A DNA stretch of 64,000 nt from Candidatus Rifleibacteriota bacterium (GTDB taxonomy: Bacteria; Muiribacteriota; Ozemobacteria; Ozemobacterales; Ozemobacteraceae). The stretch spans positions 62,001 through 126,000 of the forward strand of contig JANJUX010000011.1 of assembly GCA_024710355.1 (NCBI GenBank), given 5' to 3'. Below the pieces are notes generated by a model. The model was given only the letters and a program-made list of their open reading frames with translations, did not search any database and was not told the DNA's origin. Below are positions 41,618 to 50,754 of the stretch, piece by piece; the stretch's first letter is position 1; every line of letters starts with the position of its first letter. Made by a program: the position numbers and the translations under genes.

Positions 41618-43507
41618 TCACACCCCTGTAATAGCGTTGAATTTGCAGGCGGCCGCACAGGCACCGCATTTGATGCAGAGTTCGGCATCGATAACGTGAG
41701 GTTTCTTGACTTCGCCTTTGATGGCGCCGACCGGGCACTTTCTGGCGCAGAGAGTGCAGCCTTTGCACAGCTCGGCGTGGATTTCCGGGTTGGCAAGAGC
41801 TTTGCACTGACCGGCCGGGCATTTCTTCTGGAAAACATGCGCTTCATACTCATGTCTGAAATAGCGCAGCGTCGAAAGAACCGGACTCGGGGCAGTCTTG
41901 CCCAGACCGCAGAGGGAAGCTTTGGCGACGGCTCTGGCAAGCTTTTCGAGGTTTACCAGCGTGCTTTCGTCAGCATCACCGCGCATGATATCGTCGAGCA
42001 TGCTCAGCATCTGGCGAGTGCCTTCGCGGCAGAGAACGCATTTTCCGCATGATTCGTTCTGGGTGAACTGCATGAAGAAACGGGCTACTGAAACCATGCA
42101 GGTGGTTTTGTTCATGACGACCAGGCCGCCGGAGCCAACCATGGCGCCCTTGTCTTTAAGAGAGTCGAAATCGACCGGCAGATCGAGGTGCTCGGCAGTC
42201 AGACAGCCGCCTGACGGGCCACCGATCTGCACAGCCTTGAAGCCGTCGGGCATCGGTTTGCCGCGGTCATCGGTAATGCCGCCGCCGATGTTGAAGATGA
42301 TCTCGCGCAGGCTGGTTCCGAACGGAACTTCAATCAGACCGGTGTTGGCAACATGACCGGTAAGCGCGAAGGTCTTGGTGCCCGGTGATTTTTCGGTGCC
42401 CTGTTCTCTGAACCATTTGGCGCCGTTTCTTATGATCAGCGGCACACAGGCGAGGGTTTCGACGTTGTTGATGACGGTCGGCTTGCCGAACAGACCGCTT
42501 TCAGCCGGGAACGGCGGTTTCGGGGTCGGCATGCCGCGCTTGCCTTCTACTGAAGCGATCAGGGCGGTTTCTTCACCGCAGACAAAGGCGCCGGCGCCTT
42601 CCATGACGTTTACGTCGAATTCAAATTCGGTGCCGAAGATGTTTTTGCCGAGAACGCCGAGTTTGCGGGCGTCTTCGATGGCTTTGCGCATGCGTTTAAC
42701 TGCGAGCGGGTATTCGGCGCGGCAGTAGATGACGCCTTCATTGGCTTCGATGGCGCGGGCGGCGATCATCATGCCTTCGATGATCGCATGCGGGTTGCCT
42801 TCCATGACGCTTCTGTCCATGAATGCACCCGGATCGCCTTCGTCGGCGTTACAGATAACGTATTTTTTCGGATTCTTGTGGACCAGAGTCAGCTGCCATT
42901 TTTTGCCGGTCGGGAAACCGCCGCCGCCACGACCGCGCAGGCCGGAATGCAGAATTTCTTCGCAGACGGTTTCGGGTTTCATATTGGTGATGGCGTTTTT
43001 GGCACCTTCATAGCCGCCGTGCGAAATGTATTCGTTGATATCTTCAGGGCAGATGTGACCACATTCTTTGAGAACGGTGCGTTTCTGGCGTTTGTAGAAG
43101 GTGATGTCGTCGCTGCCTCTTGAATGTTTACCCGTAGCCGGTTCGACGAACAGCAGACGATCGACGAGTTCGCCATTTTTGAGGGTTTTTTCGACGATTT
43201 CTTCGGCGTCAGCAGCTTTAACGCGGGTATAGAGAATGTTTTCCGGCATGATGGTGACCAGCGGGCCCATCTGACAGAAACCGTGACAGCCGCTTTTCGA
43301 GACGCGAATGTCGCCTTTGCCTTCTTCGTGAGCTTCAACTCTGACTTTGAGGCCAGCTTCGGTGATTTTTTTCACAAGGGCGTCGATGAGAGGCAGGGCG
43401 CCGTTGGCGACACAGGCGGTACCGGCACAGACGATGACACGCCTTTCCTCGGCATTGGCTTTGTATTCAGAAGCGATTTTTTTGAGATCGATGTTGTGGC
43501 CGCTCAT
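41618..43507 (-). CDS. hydB: Hydrogenase flavoprotein subunit HydB (NuoF-like)
   Basis: 629 residues. An N-terminal thioredoxin-like [2Fe-2S] domain (CAGTACVANGA ... KSGCHGFCQMGP) is followed by a NuoF core with FMN/NAD site (GLRGRGGGGFPTGKKW, CNADEGDPGAFMDR, GAGAYICGEETAL-like GAFVCGEETAL) and the N3-type cluster CGKCVLCREGT. Two C-terminal [4Fe-4S] sites are CKGCTLCARKCP and CIKCGACAAACK. This is the NADH-reacting and proposed bifurcating subunit. It starts on the hydC stop (ATGA) and ends 3 bp before hydA. Confidence 0.95.
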   Translation of the reverse strand: MSGHNIDLKKIASEYKANAEERRVIVCAGTACVANGALPLIDALVKKITEAGLKVRVEAHEEGKGDIRVSKSGCHGFCQMGPLVTIMPENILYTRVKAADAEEIVEKTLKNGELVDRLLFVEPATGKHSRGSDDITFYKRQKRTVLKECGHICPEDINEYISHGGYEGAKNAITNMKPETVCEEILHSGLRGRGGGGFPTGKKWQLTLVHKNPKKYVICNADEGDPGAFMDRSVMEGNPHAIIEGMMIAARAIEANEGVIYCRAEYPLAVKRMRKAIEDARKLGVLGKNIFGTEFEFDVNVMEGAGAFVCGEETALIASVEGKRGMPTPKPPFPAESGLFGKPTVINNVETLACVPLIIRNGAKWFREQGTEKSPGTKTFALTGHVANTGLIEVPFGTSLREIIFNIGGGITDDRGKPMPDGFKAVQIGGPSGGCLTAEHLDLPVDFDSLKDKGAMVGSGGLVVMNKTTCMVSVARFFMQFTQNESCGKCVLCREGTRQMLSMLDDIMRGDADESTLVNLEKLARAVAKASLCGLGKTAPSPVLSTLRYFRHEYEAHVFQKKCPAGQCKALANPEIHAELCKGCTLCARKCPVGAIKGEVKKPHVIDAELCIKCGACAAACKFNAITGV

Positions 43508-44004
43508 TTGGCTTCCTCCCGGGCGATGATATTGTCGAGCAGAGCGATGGTTGATTCAGGAGTCATCAGGCCATGAACTTCTTCATTGATGACGAGAACC
43601 GGTGCGAGACCGCAGGCGCCGAGGCACGAAACGGTTTCGACGGTGAACAGCATGTCGGGGGTGGTCATCTTGTCTTCAGTCAGCTTCAGCTTCTTCATCA
43701 GAACTTCAAGTATCGGAATCGACTTTTTAACGTGGCAGGCAGTGCCGTCGCAAACTTTGATCAGATACTTTCCCTTGGGGGTGAGTGCGAAGTGTGAATA
43801 GAAAGTGGCAACACCATAGACCTGAGCAGAGGGAATGCCGAGCGAAGTGGCAACGTAGTACATTACATCTTCGGGAAGGTAGCGATACTCTTCCTGGACT
43901 GCCTGCAGAATCGGAACGAGCTTCGAACTGTCGTTGTTGTAGCGTTCGATGATTTCGCAGACTTTTTCGAACTTTCTCATCATGGTGTCTGTCTGGCCGG
44001 TCAT
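43504..44004 (-). CDS. hydC: Hydrogenase subunit HydC (NuoE-like [2Fe-2S])
   Basis: 166 residues, the full NuoE-like length. An N-terminal helical part (ILQAVQEEYRYLPEDVMYYV, SAQVYGVATFYSHF) and a C-terminal thioredoxin-fold cluster with CDGTACHVKKS and CLGACGLAPV. It transfers electrons between HydB and HydA. Start and stop overlap both neighbours by ATGA, which points to tight stoichiometric translation. Confidence 0.94.
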   Translation of the reverse strand: MTGQTDTMMRKFEKVCEIIERYNNDSSKLVPILQAVQEEYRYLPEDVMYYVATSLGIPSAQVYGVATFYSHFALTPKGKYLIKVCDGTACHVKKSIPILEVLMKKLKLTEDKMTTPDMLFTVETVSCLGACGLAPVLVINEEVHGLMTPESTIALLDNIIAREEAK

Positions 44005-44669
44005 TTGACGACCTCCTGTCTGAATTTTCCTGACTGCATGAGCAGTTGCAGTTTTTTTGAAAGAACCGCAAGGCCGGCGGCGAGGTTTTCATTCTGAATG
44101 ATTACCCCTTCCGGGACCTTGATTGCTGCCGGGGCGAAGTTCCAGATGCCGCGGATGCCGCCTTCGATCATCTGATCGGCGACTTCCTGAGCGGCATTTT
44201 CTGAGGTGGCAATTACGCCGATTTTGATTTTCATGCGTGAGCAGAGATTGGGAAGCTTCTCGATGGGCAGAACCTTAACGTCGCAGAATGACTTGCCGAC
44301 GATGGCCGGGTCTTTATCGAAAGCGGCGACGATTTTAAAACCATAGCGTTTGAAACCTTCATATTTGAGCAGCGCTTTGCCGATGTTGCCGACGCCGACG
44401 AGAAAAGCCTCGTCGATGCGGTTCCAGCCGAAGAAGTCTTCGAGGCTGCGCAGCAGGGTTTCTATCTGGTAACCGACCTTGGGCATACCTCTGATACCGG
44501 TGTAAGCCAGGTCTTTGCGAATCTGTGGCGGGTCGAGATTGAGATCATTACCGATATGAGTGCAGGAAATGGCTTCGCGGCCTGTTGCCAGCACGGTTTT
44601 GAGGTAGTGATAATAAAGCGGCAGCCTTCTCAGGGTAGGCTCAGGAACATGTACAATCTGTTTGTTCAT
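44001..44669 (-). CDS. rex: Redox-sensing transcriptional repressor Rex
   Basis: 222 residues from MNKQIVHV (GGAG nine bases upstream); the ORF-track extension to 44801 begins with TTG and its first 44 codons are unlike Rex. The N-terminal winged helix (PEPTLRRLPLYYHYL, LDPPQIRKDLAYTG) binds DNA. The Rossmann domain (FLVGVGNIGKALL) binds NADH/NAD+, and GIWNFAPAAIKVP follows. Rex releases DNA when NADH is high. It is first gene of the hydrogenase operon, so hydCBA should be induced by reducing conditions. Candidate operators occur at its own promoter and at two other loci of the window. Confidence 0.95.
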   Translation of the reverse strand: MNKQIVHVPEPTLRRLPLYYHYLKTVLATGREAISCTHIGNDLNLDPPQIRKDLAYTGIRGMPKVGYQIETLLRSLEDFFGWNRIDEAFLVGVGNIGKALLKYEGFKRYGFKIVAAFDKDPAIVGKSFCDVKVLPIEKLPNLCSRMKIKIGVIATSENAAQEVADQMIEGGIRGIWNFAPAAIKVPEGVIIQNENLAAGLAVLSKKLQLLMQSGKFRQEVVK

Positions 44670-44815
44670 TTTTTTACATCTCCGCTTTGCGGTCTTGAAT
44701 CTCGCCCCCGGGTTTTCGTCTGCTTCTGTCGATACCTGGCCACCTTCGACTGGCTCTGGTGGATTGGAACTCACATCTGCAGCGACTTTTTGCCCAGTCA
44801 ATCAGTTTATTTCGA

Positions 44816-44837
44816 TATCGATATTTTTTTATCGATA
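44816..44837. promoter_or_regulatory. Twin TATCGATA palindromes in the rex leader
   Basis: TATCGATA occurs at 44816-44823 and 44830-44837, separated by six T, so the whole is also nearly symmetrical. It lies at about +15 to +37 of the predicted rex transcript and could be a second operator. The leader down to 44670 (about 185 nt) contains no other clear element apart from CCTTCGACTGGCTCTGG (44743-44759), which resembles a widespread short palindromic repeat. Confidence 0.4.
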
Positions 44838-44859
44838 AAAATTTCCTGATTACATCTTT

Positions 44860-44888
44860 AATATAAAAGATATCGGCAAATCCGTCAA
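44860..44888 (-). promoter_or_regulatory. Promoter of the rex-hydCBA operon
   Basis: Minus strand: -35 TTGACG (44883-44888), 17-bp spacer, -10 TATATT (44860-44865). Confidence 0.8.
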
Positions 44889-44894
44889 CTAGTT

Positions 44895-44912
44895 TTGTGA
44901 AATTTTTCTTTT
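44895..44912. promoter_or_regulatory. Degenerate Rex-type site upstream of rex
   Basis: TTGTGAAATTTTTCTTTT has a perfect left arm TTGTGAA and TTC of the right arm, with four mismatches in the rest. It lies directly upstream of the -35 box. A weak autoregulatory site is possible. Between it and the next gene (44913-45088) I see nothing convincing. Confidence 0.4.
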
Positions 44913-45088
44913 TCTTCGTAGATTGTTATTAGAAGCGGGAATGTGTTCAAAAATTTGTTCAACTGTTTTACGGATCTTCTCTAACATTGAGTTCCTAAGG
45001 CTTCCATGGATAAAATAAAAGCGAAGAAAAGAAAAGCAACTGTAGACGGCTCTCGCAAATAGCCACTGATTAAGGAAGTAACCAACAT

Positions 45089-45115
45089 CTTGAGGTGCCA
45101 GAATGGTACCTCAAG
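45089..45115 (-). other. Hairpin after the gene at 45143
   Basis: CTTGAGGT-G-CCAGAATGG-T-ACCTCAAG, a near-perfect inverted repeat 28 bp downstream of the stop of the minus-strand gene. No T-tract on that strand, so it is only a possible terminator or mRNA end. Confidence 0.5.
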
Positions 45116-45142
45116 AGTCGTAATGAGAGTTCTGAAAAAAGG

Positions 45143-45844
45143 CTATTTCGCGCTTTCCGGAAACAGTGAATCGAGCACGACCAGAGAGCTGGCCAGCTGC
45201 AGGTAGATAATGTCGGCCGGTTCGATGTCTTTGCTGGCGCGCAGTTCCGGTCTGAAAAACTGGCATTTGCCTGGCAGCTCGACAAGCAGGGGCTCCTGTT
45301 CGGGTTTGAGCACCTGAAAGCCCGGGCCCATGACCGGGTCACAACCGGCCTTCTGCAGCTCAAAGCCGCTTTTTGCGAACATCGTGCCGATCAGGTTGAA
45401 ATGATATTGCGGCAACGACTTTTTCAGCAGGAAACTGGCGCTTTCTGTGGGTTTCGCGACGGCAGGTTCCGGCAGTATGCAGACAAGGTGCGGCTTGATT
45501 CTTTTCAGTGTCTGACGAAAGGCAGTCATGCCGGCGTTATCGGCCGGGTCGAGTTCGGGGGCGAAATGCCAGGTGACCGGCATGTGCCGGAAATTGCAGG
45601 TTCCACGCTGCAGCAGGTTGACGAGGCAGACCATGCCGGTGCCGGCTGTGGATTCTTTTGTTGCAGGGCCGACGATGAGAAAGTCGATTGTGCCGTCGCC
45701 AAAAGAGTATGTCTGCCCGTTGCATTTGAACCGGTTGTCGAAAGTAACGGTGCGTTCGAAATAATCTTTAACCTCGATGCGCGACAGACGTCTTTCCACG
45801 TCGACAGTCTCGTTGAGCAGATCGTAAAGTGCGGCTTCAATCAT
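45143..45844 (-). CDS. Cytoplasmic protein of unknown function
   Basis: ATG at 45844 (MIEAALYDLL) follows AAAGGAAAAG; the ORF-track start at 45916 is less likely. 233 residues, soluble, mixed alpha/beta, with RIEVKDYFERTVTF and FGDGTIDFLIVGPATKES near the N-terminus. No motif is recognised. It stands alone on this strand between the rex promoter region and the divergent asnA gene. Confidence 0.6.
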   Translation of the reverse strand: MIEAALYDLLNETVDVERRLSRIEVKDYFERTVTFDNRFKCNGQTYSFGDGTIDFLIVGPATKESTAGTGMVCLVNLLQRGTCNFRHMPVTWHFAPELDPADNAGMTAFRQTLKRIKPHLVCILPEPAVAKPTESASFLLKKSLPQYHFNLIGTMFAKSGFELQKAGCDPVMGPGFQVLKPEQEPLLVELPGKCQFFRPELRASKDIEPADIIYLQLASSLVVLDSLFPESAK

Positions 45845-46132
45845 TTTTGCTTTTCCTTTCTCTGTTTCATCTGTCGCAATTATACAACTGCCAGGCAAAT
45901 TTTGCCGTTTTAACATTATTGATTTCTGCGTAAACGACCTGGGCTGTTAATGAGCACCGTTTATATTTTCGGCCACCGATTAACACCGATAAACACTGAT
46001 GTGTCTATATAATCTGCTTTGTTTTGCTGTCTTCAATAATTTCGTTCGGGCACTTGTACCAGCTGCGATTTTCGTTTATAAAGAGAGGGCTCTGAAGAGA
46101 ATCGAATAAATTGAAATTACTGTGAGGTAAAC

Positions 46133-47155
46133 ATGTCTAAACCGTCTGCCGGACTCAATCTTATTCAGACCGAACGCGCAATTCTCGACCTGAAAAGGCA
46201 CTTTGAAGACATGTTGACCAGCAGCATGCGACTGCATCGCGTTTCAGCGCCGATGTTCGTTGCCGCCAACTCAGGTCTGCAGGACAACCTCAACGGTACC
46301 GAGCGCCCCGTCGCCTTCAGCGTTCCGGCAATTGGCGATACCCGCTTCGAAATCGTGCATTCGCTGGCAAAATGGAAACGCATGGCCCTGGCCAGATACG
46401 GCATTCCTCAGGGTGAAGGTCTTTATACCGATATGAACGCACTGCGGCCCGATGAACCCAGCATCACGACCTCGATTCACTCTGTCTATGTCGACCAGTG
46501 GGACTGGGAAAGAGTCATGACGCCGGATCAGCGCCACATAGGCTTTCTGAAATCAACCGTCGAGACGATTTATAACGCCATTCTTTCAACCGAACATCAC
46601 ATCTGCAGCCGCTACGGCCTGAAAAAGTTTCTGCCCGAAAAGATTCATTTTCTGCACAGCGAAGAACTGCTCGAAAAATATCCGAATATGACGGCAAAAG
46701 AACGTGAACACGCCATTTGCCGCGAGCTTGGCGCCGTGTTTCTCATCGGTATCGGCGGTCCGCTGCAGGACGGCAAAATTCACGACGGGCGCGCGCCCGA
46801 CTACGATGACTGGACAACCGAAACCGCGCCTGGCCGCCGTGGCCTGAATGGTGATATACTCGTTTTCAACCCGGTTCTGAACACCTCTTTTGAGCTGTCA
46901 TCGATGGGCATCAGGGTCAGCCCCGAAGTGCTCAGAAATCAGCTGAAAATCAGAGGTTGTGAAGAACGGGCCAAGCTGCCGTGGCATCAGATGCTGCTGA
47001 ATAATAAAATGCCGCAGACGATCGGCGGTGGTATCGGTCAGTCACGCCTGAGTATGCTGCTGCTGCAGAAGCGCCATATCGGCGAAGTTCAGGTCAGTGT
47101 CTGGCCCGACGAAGTTCTGGCAAGATGCGAAAGTGAAGGCCTGCAGATTCTCTGA
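46133..47155 (+). CDS. asnA: Aspartate-ammonia ligase (asparagine synthetase A)
   Basis: Makes asparagine from aspartate, ammonia and ATP in the cytoplasm; fold related to class II aminoacyl-tRNA synthetases. 340 residues, the family length. Recognisable blocks: RLHRVSAPMFVAANSGLQDN, LNGTERPVAF, HSLAKWKRMALARYG, GLYTDMNALRPDE, VDQWDWE, and at the end TIGGGIGQSRLSMLLL. GAGGTAAAC precedes the ATG. It is monocistronic. Confidence 0.95.
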   Translation: MSKPSAGLNLIQTERAILDLKRHFEDMLTSSMRLHRVSAPMFVAANSGLQDNLNGTERPVAFSVPAIGDTRFEIVHSLAKWKRMALARYGIPQGEGLYTDMNALRPDEPSITTSIHSVYVDQWDWERVMTPDQRHIGFLKSTVETIYNAILSTEHHICSRYGLKKFLPEKIHFLHSEELLEKYPNMTAKEREHAICRELGAVFLIGIGGPLQDGKIHDGRAPDYDDWTTETAPGRRGLNGDILVFNPVLNTSFELSSMGIRVSPEVLRNQLKIRGCEERAKLPWHQMLLNNKMPQTIGGGIGQSRLSMLLLQKRHIGEVQVSVWPDEVLARCESEGLQIL

Positions 47156-47364
47156 CCGCGATATGTCGAACGGGTCACCGATTGATGCTGGTTCTGTGCC
47201 ACATATGAATCTGTAGTTCGTTCGTCATTTCGGGAATCTTATTGTAAACATCCTGAATCTCCGCTTTTACCCATCAGGGGTACAAATGCGGGGATGACAG
47301 GTGAAAAAAGAGTTGTGTGGCTGTGTTGTCGGTCATGAAAAAGAAGTAGGGTGGTGAAATAAAA

Positions 47365-47745
47365 ATGAAAAGGGCGGCAATTCATAGAAAATCAGGGTTC
47401 AGAGACCCTGCCTTTCTGTTCGCCGTGCTGATCATCTATTTCGGCGTGATGCCAACCCGGGCATATGCTTATCTCGACCCCGGCACCGGCAGCTTTATCT
47501 TTCAGATTCTCGTCGGCGCGATTGTGGGCGGCATTTTTTATTTTAAAAATTTCATCGCCTCGCTGAAAGAAAAGATCGCCCGCCTGTTCGGCAGAAAGCC
47601 AGCCGACGACTCTGCCAGCCAGTCAGCGCAAAATGCCGATTCTGCCGGCCGCTCTTCGAGCACCGCTACTGATAATAAACCCGCCGCCGCCAATCAGGCC
47701 GCCGACAGCAATAAACCGGCCGATCGCCAGGAAAAGCAGCTGTGA
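47365..47745 (+). CDS. Small membrane protein with YLDPGTGS motif
   Basis: 126 residues: a signal or membrane segment (about 12-32), the conserved phrase AYLDPGTGSFIFQI at the start of a second hydrophobic helix, a basic stretch (KEKIARLFGRKP), and a low-complexity Ala/Ser/Asn tail. Proteins with this DPGTGS motif are often found next to sulfatase-like and methyltransferase genes, as here. The stop overlaps the GTG start of the methyltransferase gene, so the three genes look like one operon. Function unknown. Confidence 0.75.
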   Translation: MKRAAIHRKSGFRDPAFLFAVLIIYFGVMPTRAYAYLDPGTGSFIFQILVGAIVGGIFYFKNFIASLKEKIARLFGRKPADDSASQSAQNADSAGRSSSTATDNKPAAANQAADSNKPADRQEKQL

Positions 47746-49139
47746 CCCGCGAGCGCATTGCTGCATCATTCCGCGATCCGTGCGGCTTCATTTTCAAGCG
47801 CGACGGGCTGATTTTCCGGCAGATTAATCCGGCTGGTCTCGATGACTACCGGCATTTGCTGCAGTCAGGCCTTTACGAGATGCTTACCGGTGCAAATCTT
47901 GTGATAAAACACTCTGAAGTTGCAGCAGAAAATCCGGAGAACAAAAGCGTCGCAGCTGGCGGCCCGGCGCAACTGATCAGGCCAGAACAGATTCAGTTTA
48001 TCTCGTATCCCTGGGAGTGGAGCTTCAGCCAGCTTAAAGATGCCGCGCTGACGACTCTTGCCATTCAAAAAGCCGCGATTGATCGTGGCATGACGCTTAA
48101 AGACAGCAGCGCTTTCAATATTCAGTTCATCGATGCCCGGCCGGTTTTAATCGATACACTTTCATTTACCCGCTATCAGGAAGGCTCGCCCTGGGCCGCC
48201 TACCGCCAGTTCTGCCAACACTTTCTTGCGCCTCTGGCGCTGATGAGCCGGGTCGATATCAGGCTGCTGCAGCTTTTCAGGGTGCATCTCGATGGTCTGC
48301 CGCTCGATCTGACCAGCCGTCTTCTGCCACTGACAACCTGGCTTGGCTTTGGGCTGCTGACCCATATTCATCTGCATGCCCGCAGTCAGGCCTATTATGC
48401 CGATAAATCAGCTTCGCCGGCCGCGCACTCCGGCGGTCTGTCGAAAAATGGCATGCTCGGGCTGATCGACTCGCTCGAAAGCACTGTAAACGCCTTGAAC
48501 ATGCCGTCGCAACGCACCGAATGGGGCGACTATTATTCTGACACCAACTATTCTGACCCGGCGCTGCTGAATAAGAGAGAGCTGGTCGATGCATTCATCG
48601 CCCGTTCAGAGGCTAGCGGCCCGGTCTGGGACCTCGGCGCCAATACCGGGTTTTTCAGTCGTCTGGCCAGCGCCCGTGGCCTGCAAACCGTCGCCTTCGA
48701 TATCGACCCGGTTGCCGTCGATAAAAATTACCGGCAGTGCCGGCAGAACCACGAAAAATGTCTGCTGCCGCTGTTACTCGATCTGACCAACCCCGCCCCG
48801 CCCCTCGGCTGGGAAAACCGCGAGCGCATGTCTCTCGCCGAGCGTGGCCCGGCTGACCTGATCATGGCTCTGGCGCTCGTTCATCACCTTGCCATCAGTA
48901 ACAATCTGCCGCTCGATATGATTGCCGCTTTTCTGGCGCGCAATTGCCGCAGATTGATAATCGAGTTCGTTCCGAAAGCTGATTCGCAGGTGCAGCGCCT
49001 GCTTGCTTCACGGGCAGACATATTCCCTGACTATACTCAAGCTGGCTTCGAACAAGCGTTTTCACGCGAGTTCCGCATTCTGGCGGTCGAAAAAGTCAGG
49101 GAGTCGGAGCGGCTTCTCTACCTGATGGAAAAGGCTTGA
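47742..49139 (+). CDS. SAM-dependent methyltransferase, NoeA-like
   Basis: GTG start overlapping the previous stop by 4 bp. 465 residues. The first ~280 are of the type seen in nodulation-protein-NoeA-related methyltransferases (ISYPWEWSFSQLKDAALTTL, then IQFIDARPVLIDTLSFTRY). The C-terminal part is a class I methyltransferase with VWDLGANTGFFSRLA, AFDIDPVAVDKNY and LIMALALVHHLAI. It probably modifies a glycan or lipid. It is followed after 2 bp by the sulfatase-like gene. Confidence 0.82.
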   Translation: MTRERIAASFRDPCGFIFKRDGLIFRQINPAGLDDYRHLLQSGLYEMLTGANLVIKHSEVAAENPENKSVAAGGPAQLIRPEQIQFISYPWEWSFSQLKDAALTTLAIQKAAIDRGMTLKDSSAFNIQFIDARPVLIDTLSFTRYQEGSPWAAYRQFCQHFLAPLALMSRVDIRLLQLFRVHLDGLPLDLTSRLLPLTTWLGFGLLTHIHLHARSQAYYADKSASPAAHSGGLSKNGMLGLIDSLESTVNALNMPSQRTEWGDYYSDTNYSDPALLNKRELVDAFIARSEASGPVWDLGANTGFFSRLASARGLQTVAFDIDPVAVDKNYRQCRQNHEKCLLPLLLDLTNPAPPLGWENRERMSLAERGPADLIMALALVHHLAISNNLPLDMIAAFLARNCRRLIIEFVPKADSQVQRLLASRADIFPDYTQAGFEQAFSREFRILAVEKVRESERLLYLMEKA

Positions 49140-49141
49140 GC

Positions 49142-50680
49142 ATGAAGGTTTCGCAGTATTTTCACCCTCTGTTTTTTTCGGTATATCCGGTTCTTTATCT
49201 TTATGCCCGCCACCAGGGAACTATCAACCACGCCGATGTGGTTTTGCCGCTGCTCGTCTGCTTCATTTCGGCTGCGGCTGTATTGCTTCTGTTCCGGGTA
49301 TTGAGCGGCGATGGCATCAAAGCTTCGCTGTCGGTCACAGTGCTGTGTTTTGCCATGTTTACCTTCGGTTCATTCGATTCGCTGCTTTTTGCCTCGGCTG
49401 CGACGCATTCGGGTAGAACTTTCTGGTTTCCGCTGCTGTGGGTCATTGCCAACACGGCAGCTGTTGTTCTTGTCATGAAAAGCCGCGCTGATAACAGCAA
49501 GGCGCACGGTTTTCTCAACTTCATGGCTCTGGCAATGCTGCTTATGTCAGGCGGTGGTATTCTTCATACGGCAATATTTTTTGAGTCTGCAGTCAGGCCG
49601 GCCGTTTCGCTGCAGAAAGGGCCAGAAATACTTTCAGAAGAAGAAAAGCAGAAACTTCCCGATGTTTTTTATCTGATTTTAGATGGTTACGCTCGACATG
49701 ACACTCTGCAGCGCCTCTACAGCTTTGATAATTCAGACTTCATGAATTTTCTCTCGCAATCCGGTTTTTTCATTGCATCGCAATCTTATGCGAATTATCC
49801 GCAGACCTATCTTTCGCTGGCCAGCAGCCTGAATTCAACCCGCCTCGATTCACTTGCCGAAAAATTTTCAGACACAAATTCAGTGCAGCCTCTGGTGGAA
49901 ATGATTCAGAATAATCGCCTGTTTGAAACCCTGAAAAAATGGGGTTACAGAACGGTTGCCTTTTCGAGCGGCTACTCAGGAACAGAAATCAGAACTGCTG
50001 ACGTTTATATATCGCGCAGTATTCTTGGCCGTGAATTTACCGATACATTGGTCAACATGACTTTTCTTGCGGCCCTGAAACTGCCGTTTTTCGACCTGTC
50101 GGTTTCTCAGGCTGACATTCATCGCGAAAGAATTCGGCAGACGCTGCAGGAAATTCCAGAGCTTGCTTTTGCTGAGCCTGTTTGTGTCTTCGCACACATT
50201 ATCTGCCCGCATCCGCCCTTTGTATTTGCGGCAGACGGAAAGCCGCTGGAACAGAGCGGAAGGTTTACGCTTTTCGATGGTAACGACTGGGGCAGCGACA
50301 AGGAAGCATATCGTAAATTCTATACTGATCAGCTTTTATATCTTAATCGGCTGGTCAAACAGACAGTTACAGATATTCTCAAACGTCCCGGGCGGCCAAA
50401 GATTCTCGTCATTCAGTCAGACCACGGCCCCGGGTCCAAGCTCGACTGGCAGAACATCGAGAAAACCGATCTGAAAGAGCGCTTTGGCATATTGCATGCG
50501 ATATATTGCAGTGATGGTGATTATTCGCGCCTTTACCCCGAAATGACGCCGTTGAATACCTTTCGCATCATTTTGCGGCGCATAACCGGAGAAAAGTTCG
50601 AATCGTTGCCGGATCGCAGCTTTTTTGCGCCCTGGATCGGGCGCTATCGCTTTGTCGAGATTACCGAGAAATTGCACTGA
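49142..50680 (+). CDS. Membrane sulfatase/phosphoglycerol-transferase-like enzyme
   Basis: ATG at 49142 directly after the upstream stop. Four or five helices in the first 160 residues, then an extracytoplasmic alkaline-phosphatase-superfamily domain (about 170-510). The opening metal motif is DVFYLILDGYARHDTL, then SYANYPQTYLSLAS with a Thr as possible nucleophile, HIICPHPPFVF, and VIQSDHGPGS as second metal site. It probably transfers or removes an anionic head group on an envelope polymer. Confidence 0.8.
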   Translation: MKVSQYFHPLFFSVYPVLYLYARHQGTINHADVVLPLLVCFISAAAVLLLFRVLSGDGIKASLSVTVLCFAMFTFGSFDSLLFASAATHSGRTFWFPLLWVIANTAAVVLVMKSRADNSKAHGFLNFMALAMLLMSGGGILHTAIFFESAVRPAVSLQKGPEILSEEEKQKLPDVFYLILDGYARHDTLQRLYSFDNSDFMNFLSQSGFFIASQSYANYPQTYLSLASSLNSTRLDSLAEKFSDTNSVQPLVEMIQNNRLFETLKKWGYRTVAFSSGYSGTEIRTADVYISRSILGREFTDTLVNMTFLAALKLPFFDLSVSQADIHRERIRQTLQEIPELAFAEPVCVFAHIICPHPPFVFAADGKPLEQSGRFTLFDGNDWGSDKEAYRKFYTDQLLYLNRLVKQTVTDILKRPGRPKILVIQSDHGPGSKLDWQNIEKTDLKERFGILHAIYCSDGDYSRLYPEMTPLNTFRIILRRITGEKFESLPDRSFFAPWIGRYRFVEITEKLH

Positions 50681-50754
50681 CCCAAACCTTTGGCGGGTGG
50701 GCCAATGGTGCAAAGTATGGTAGAATCGCCTCATTAAACTCAGGAGAAAATTTT

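Noticed and set aside
44743-44759. CCTTCGACTGGCTCTGG as a mobile palindromic repeat
   Set aside because: It only loosely resembles the common CCTTCGACAAGCTCAGG repeat, and a single copy is present.
44670-44801. 44-residue N-terminal extension of Rex in the ORF track
   Set aside because: It opens with TTG, has no ribosome site, and Rex proteins normally begin near the winged helix; GGAG lies before the ATG at 44669.
45006-45062. 18-codon Lys-rich ORF upstream of the rex promoter
   Set aside because: No ribosome-binding site or promoter, and such short Lys-rich frames are common in A-rich DNA.
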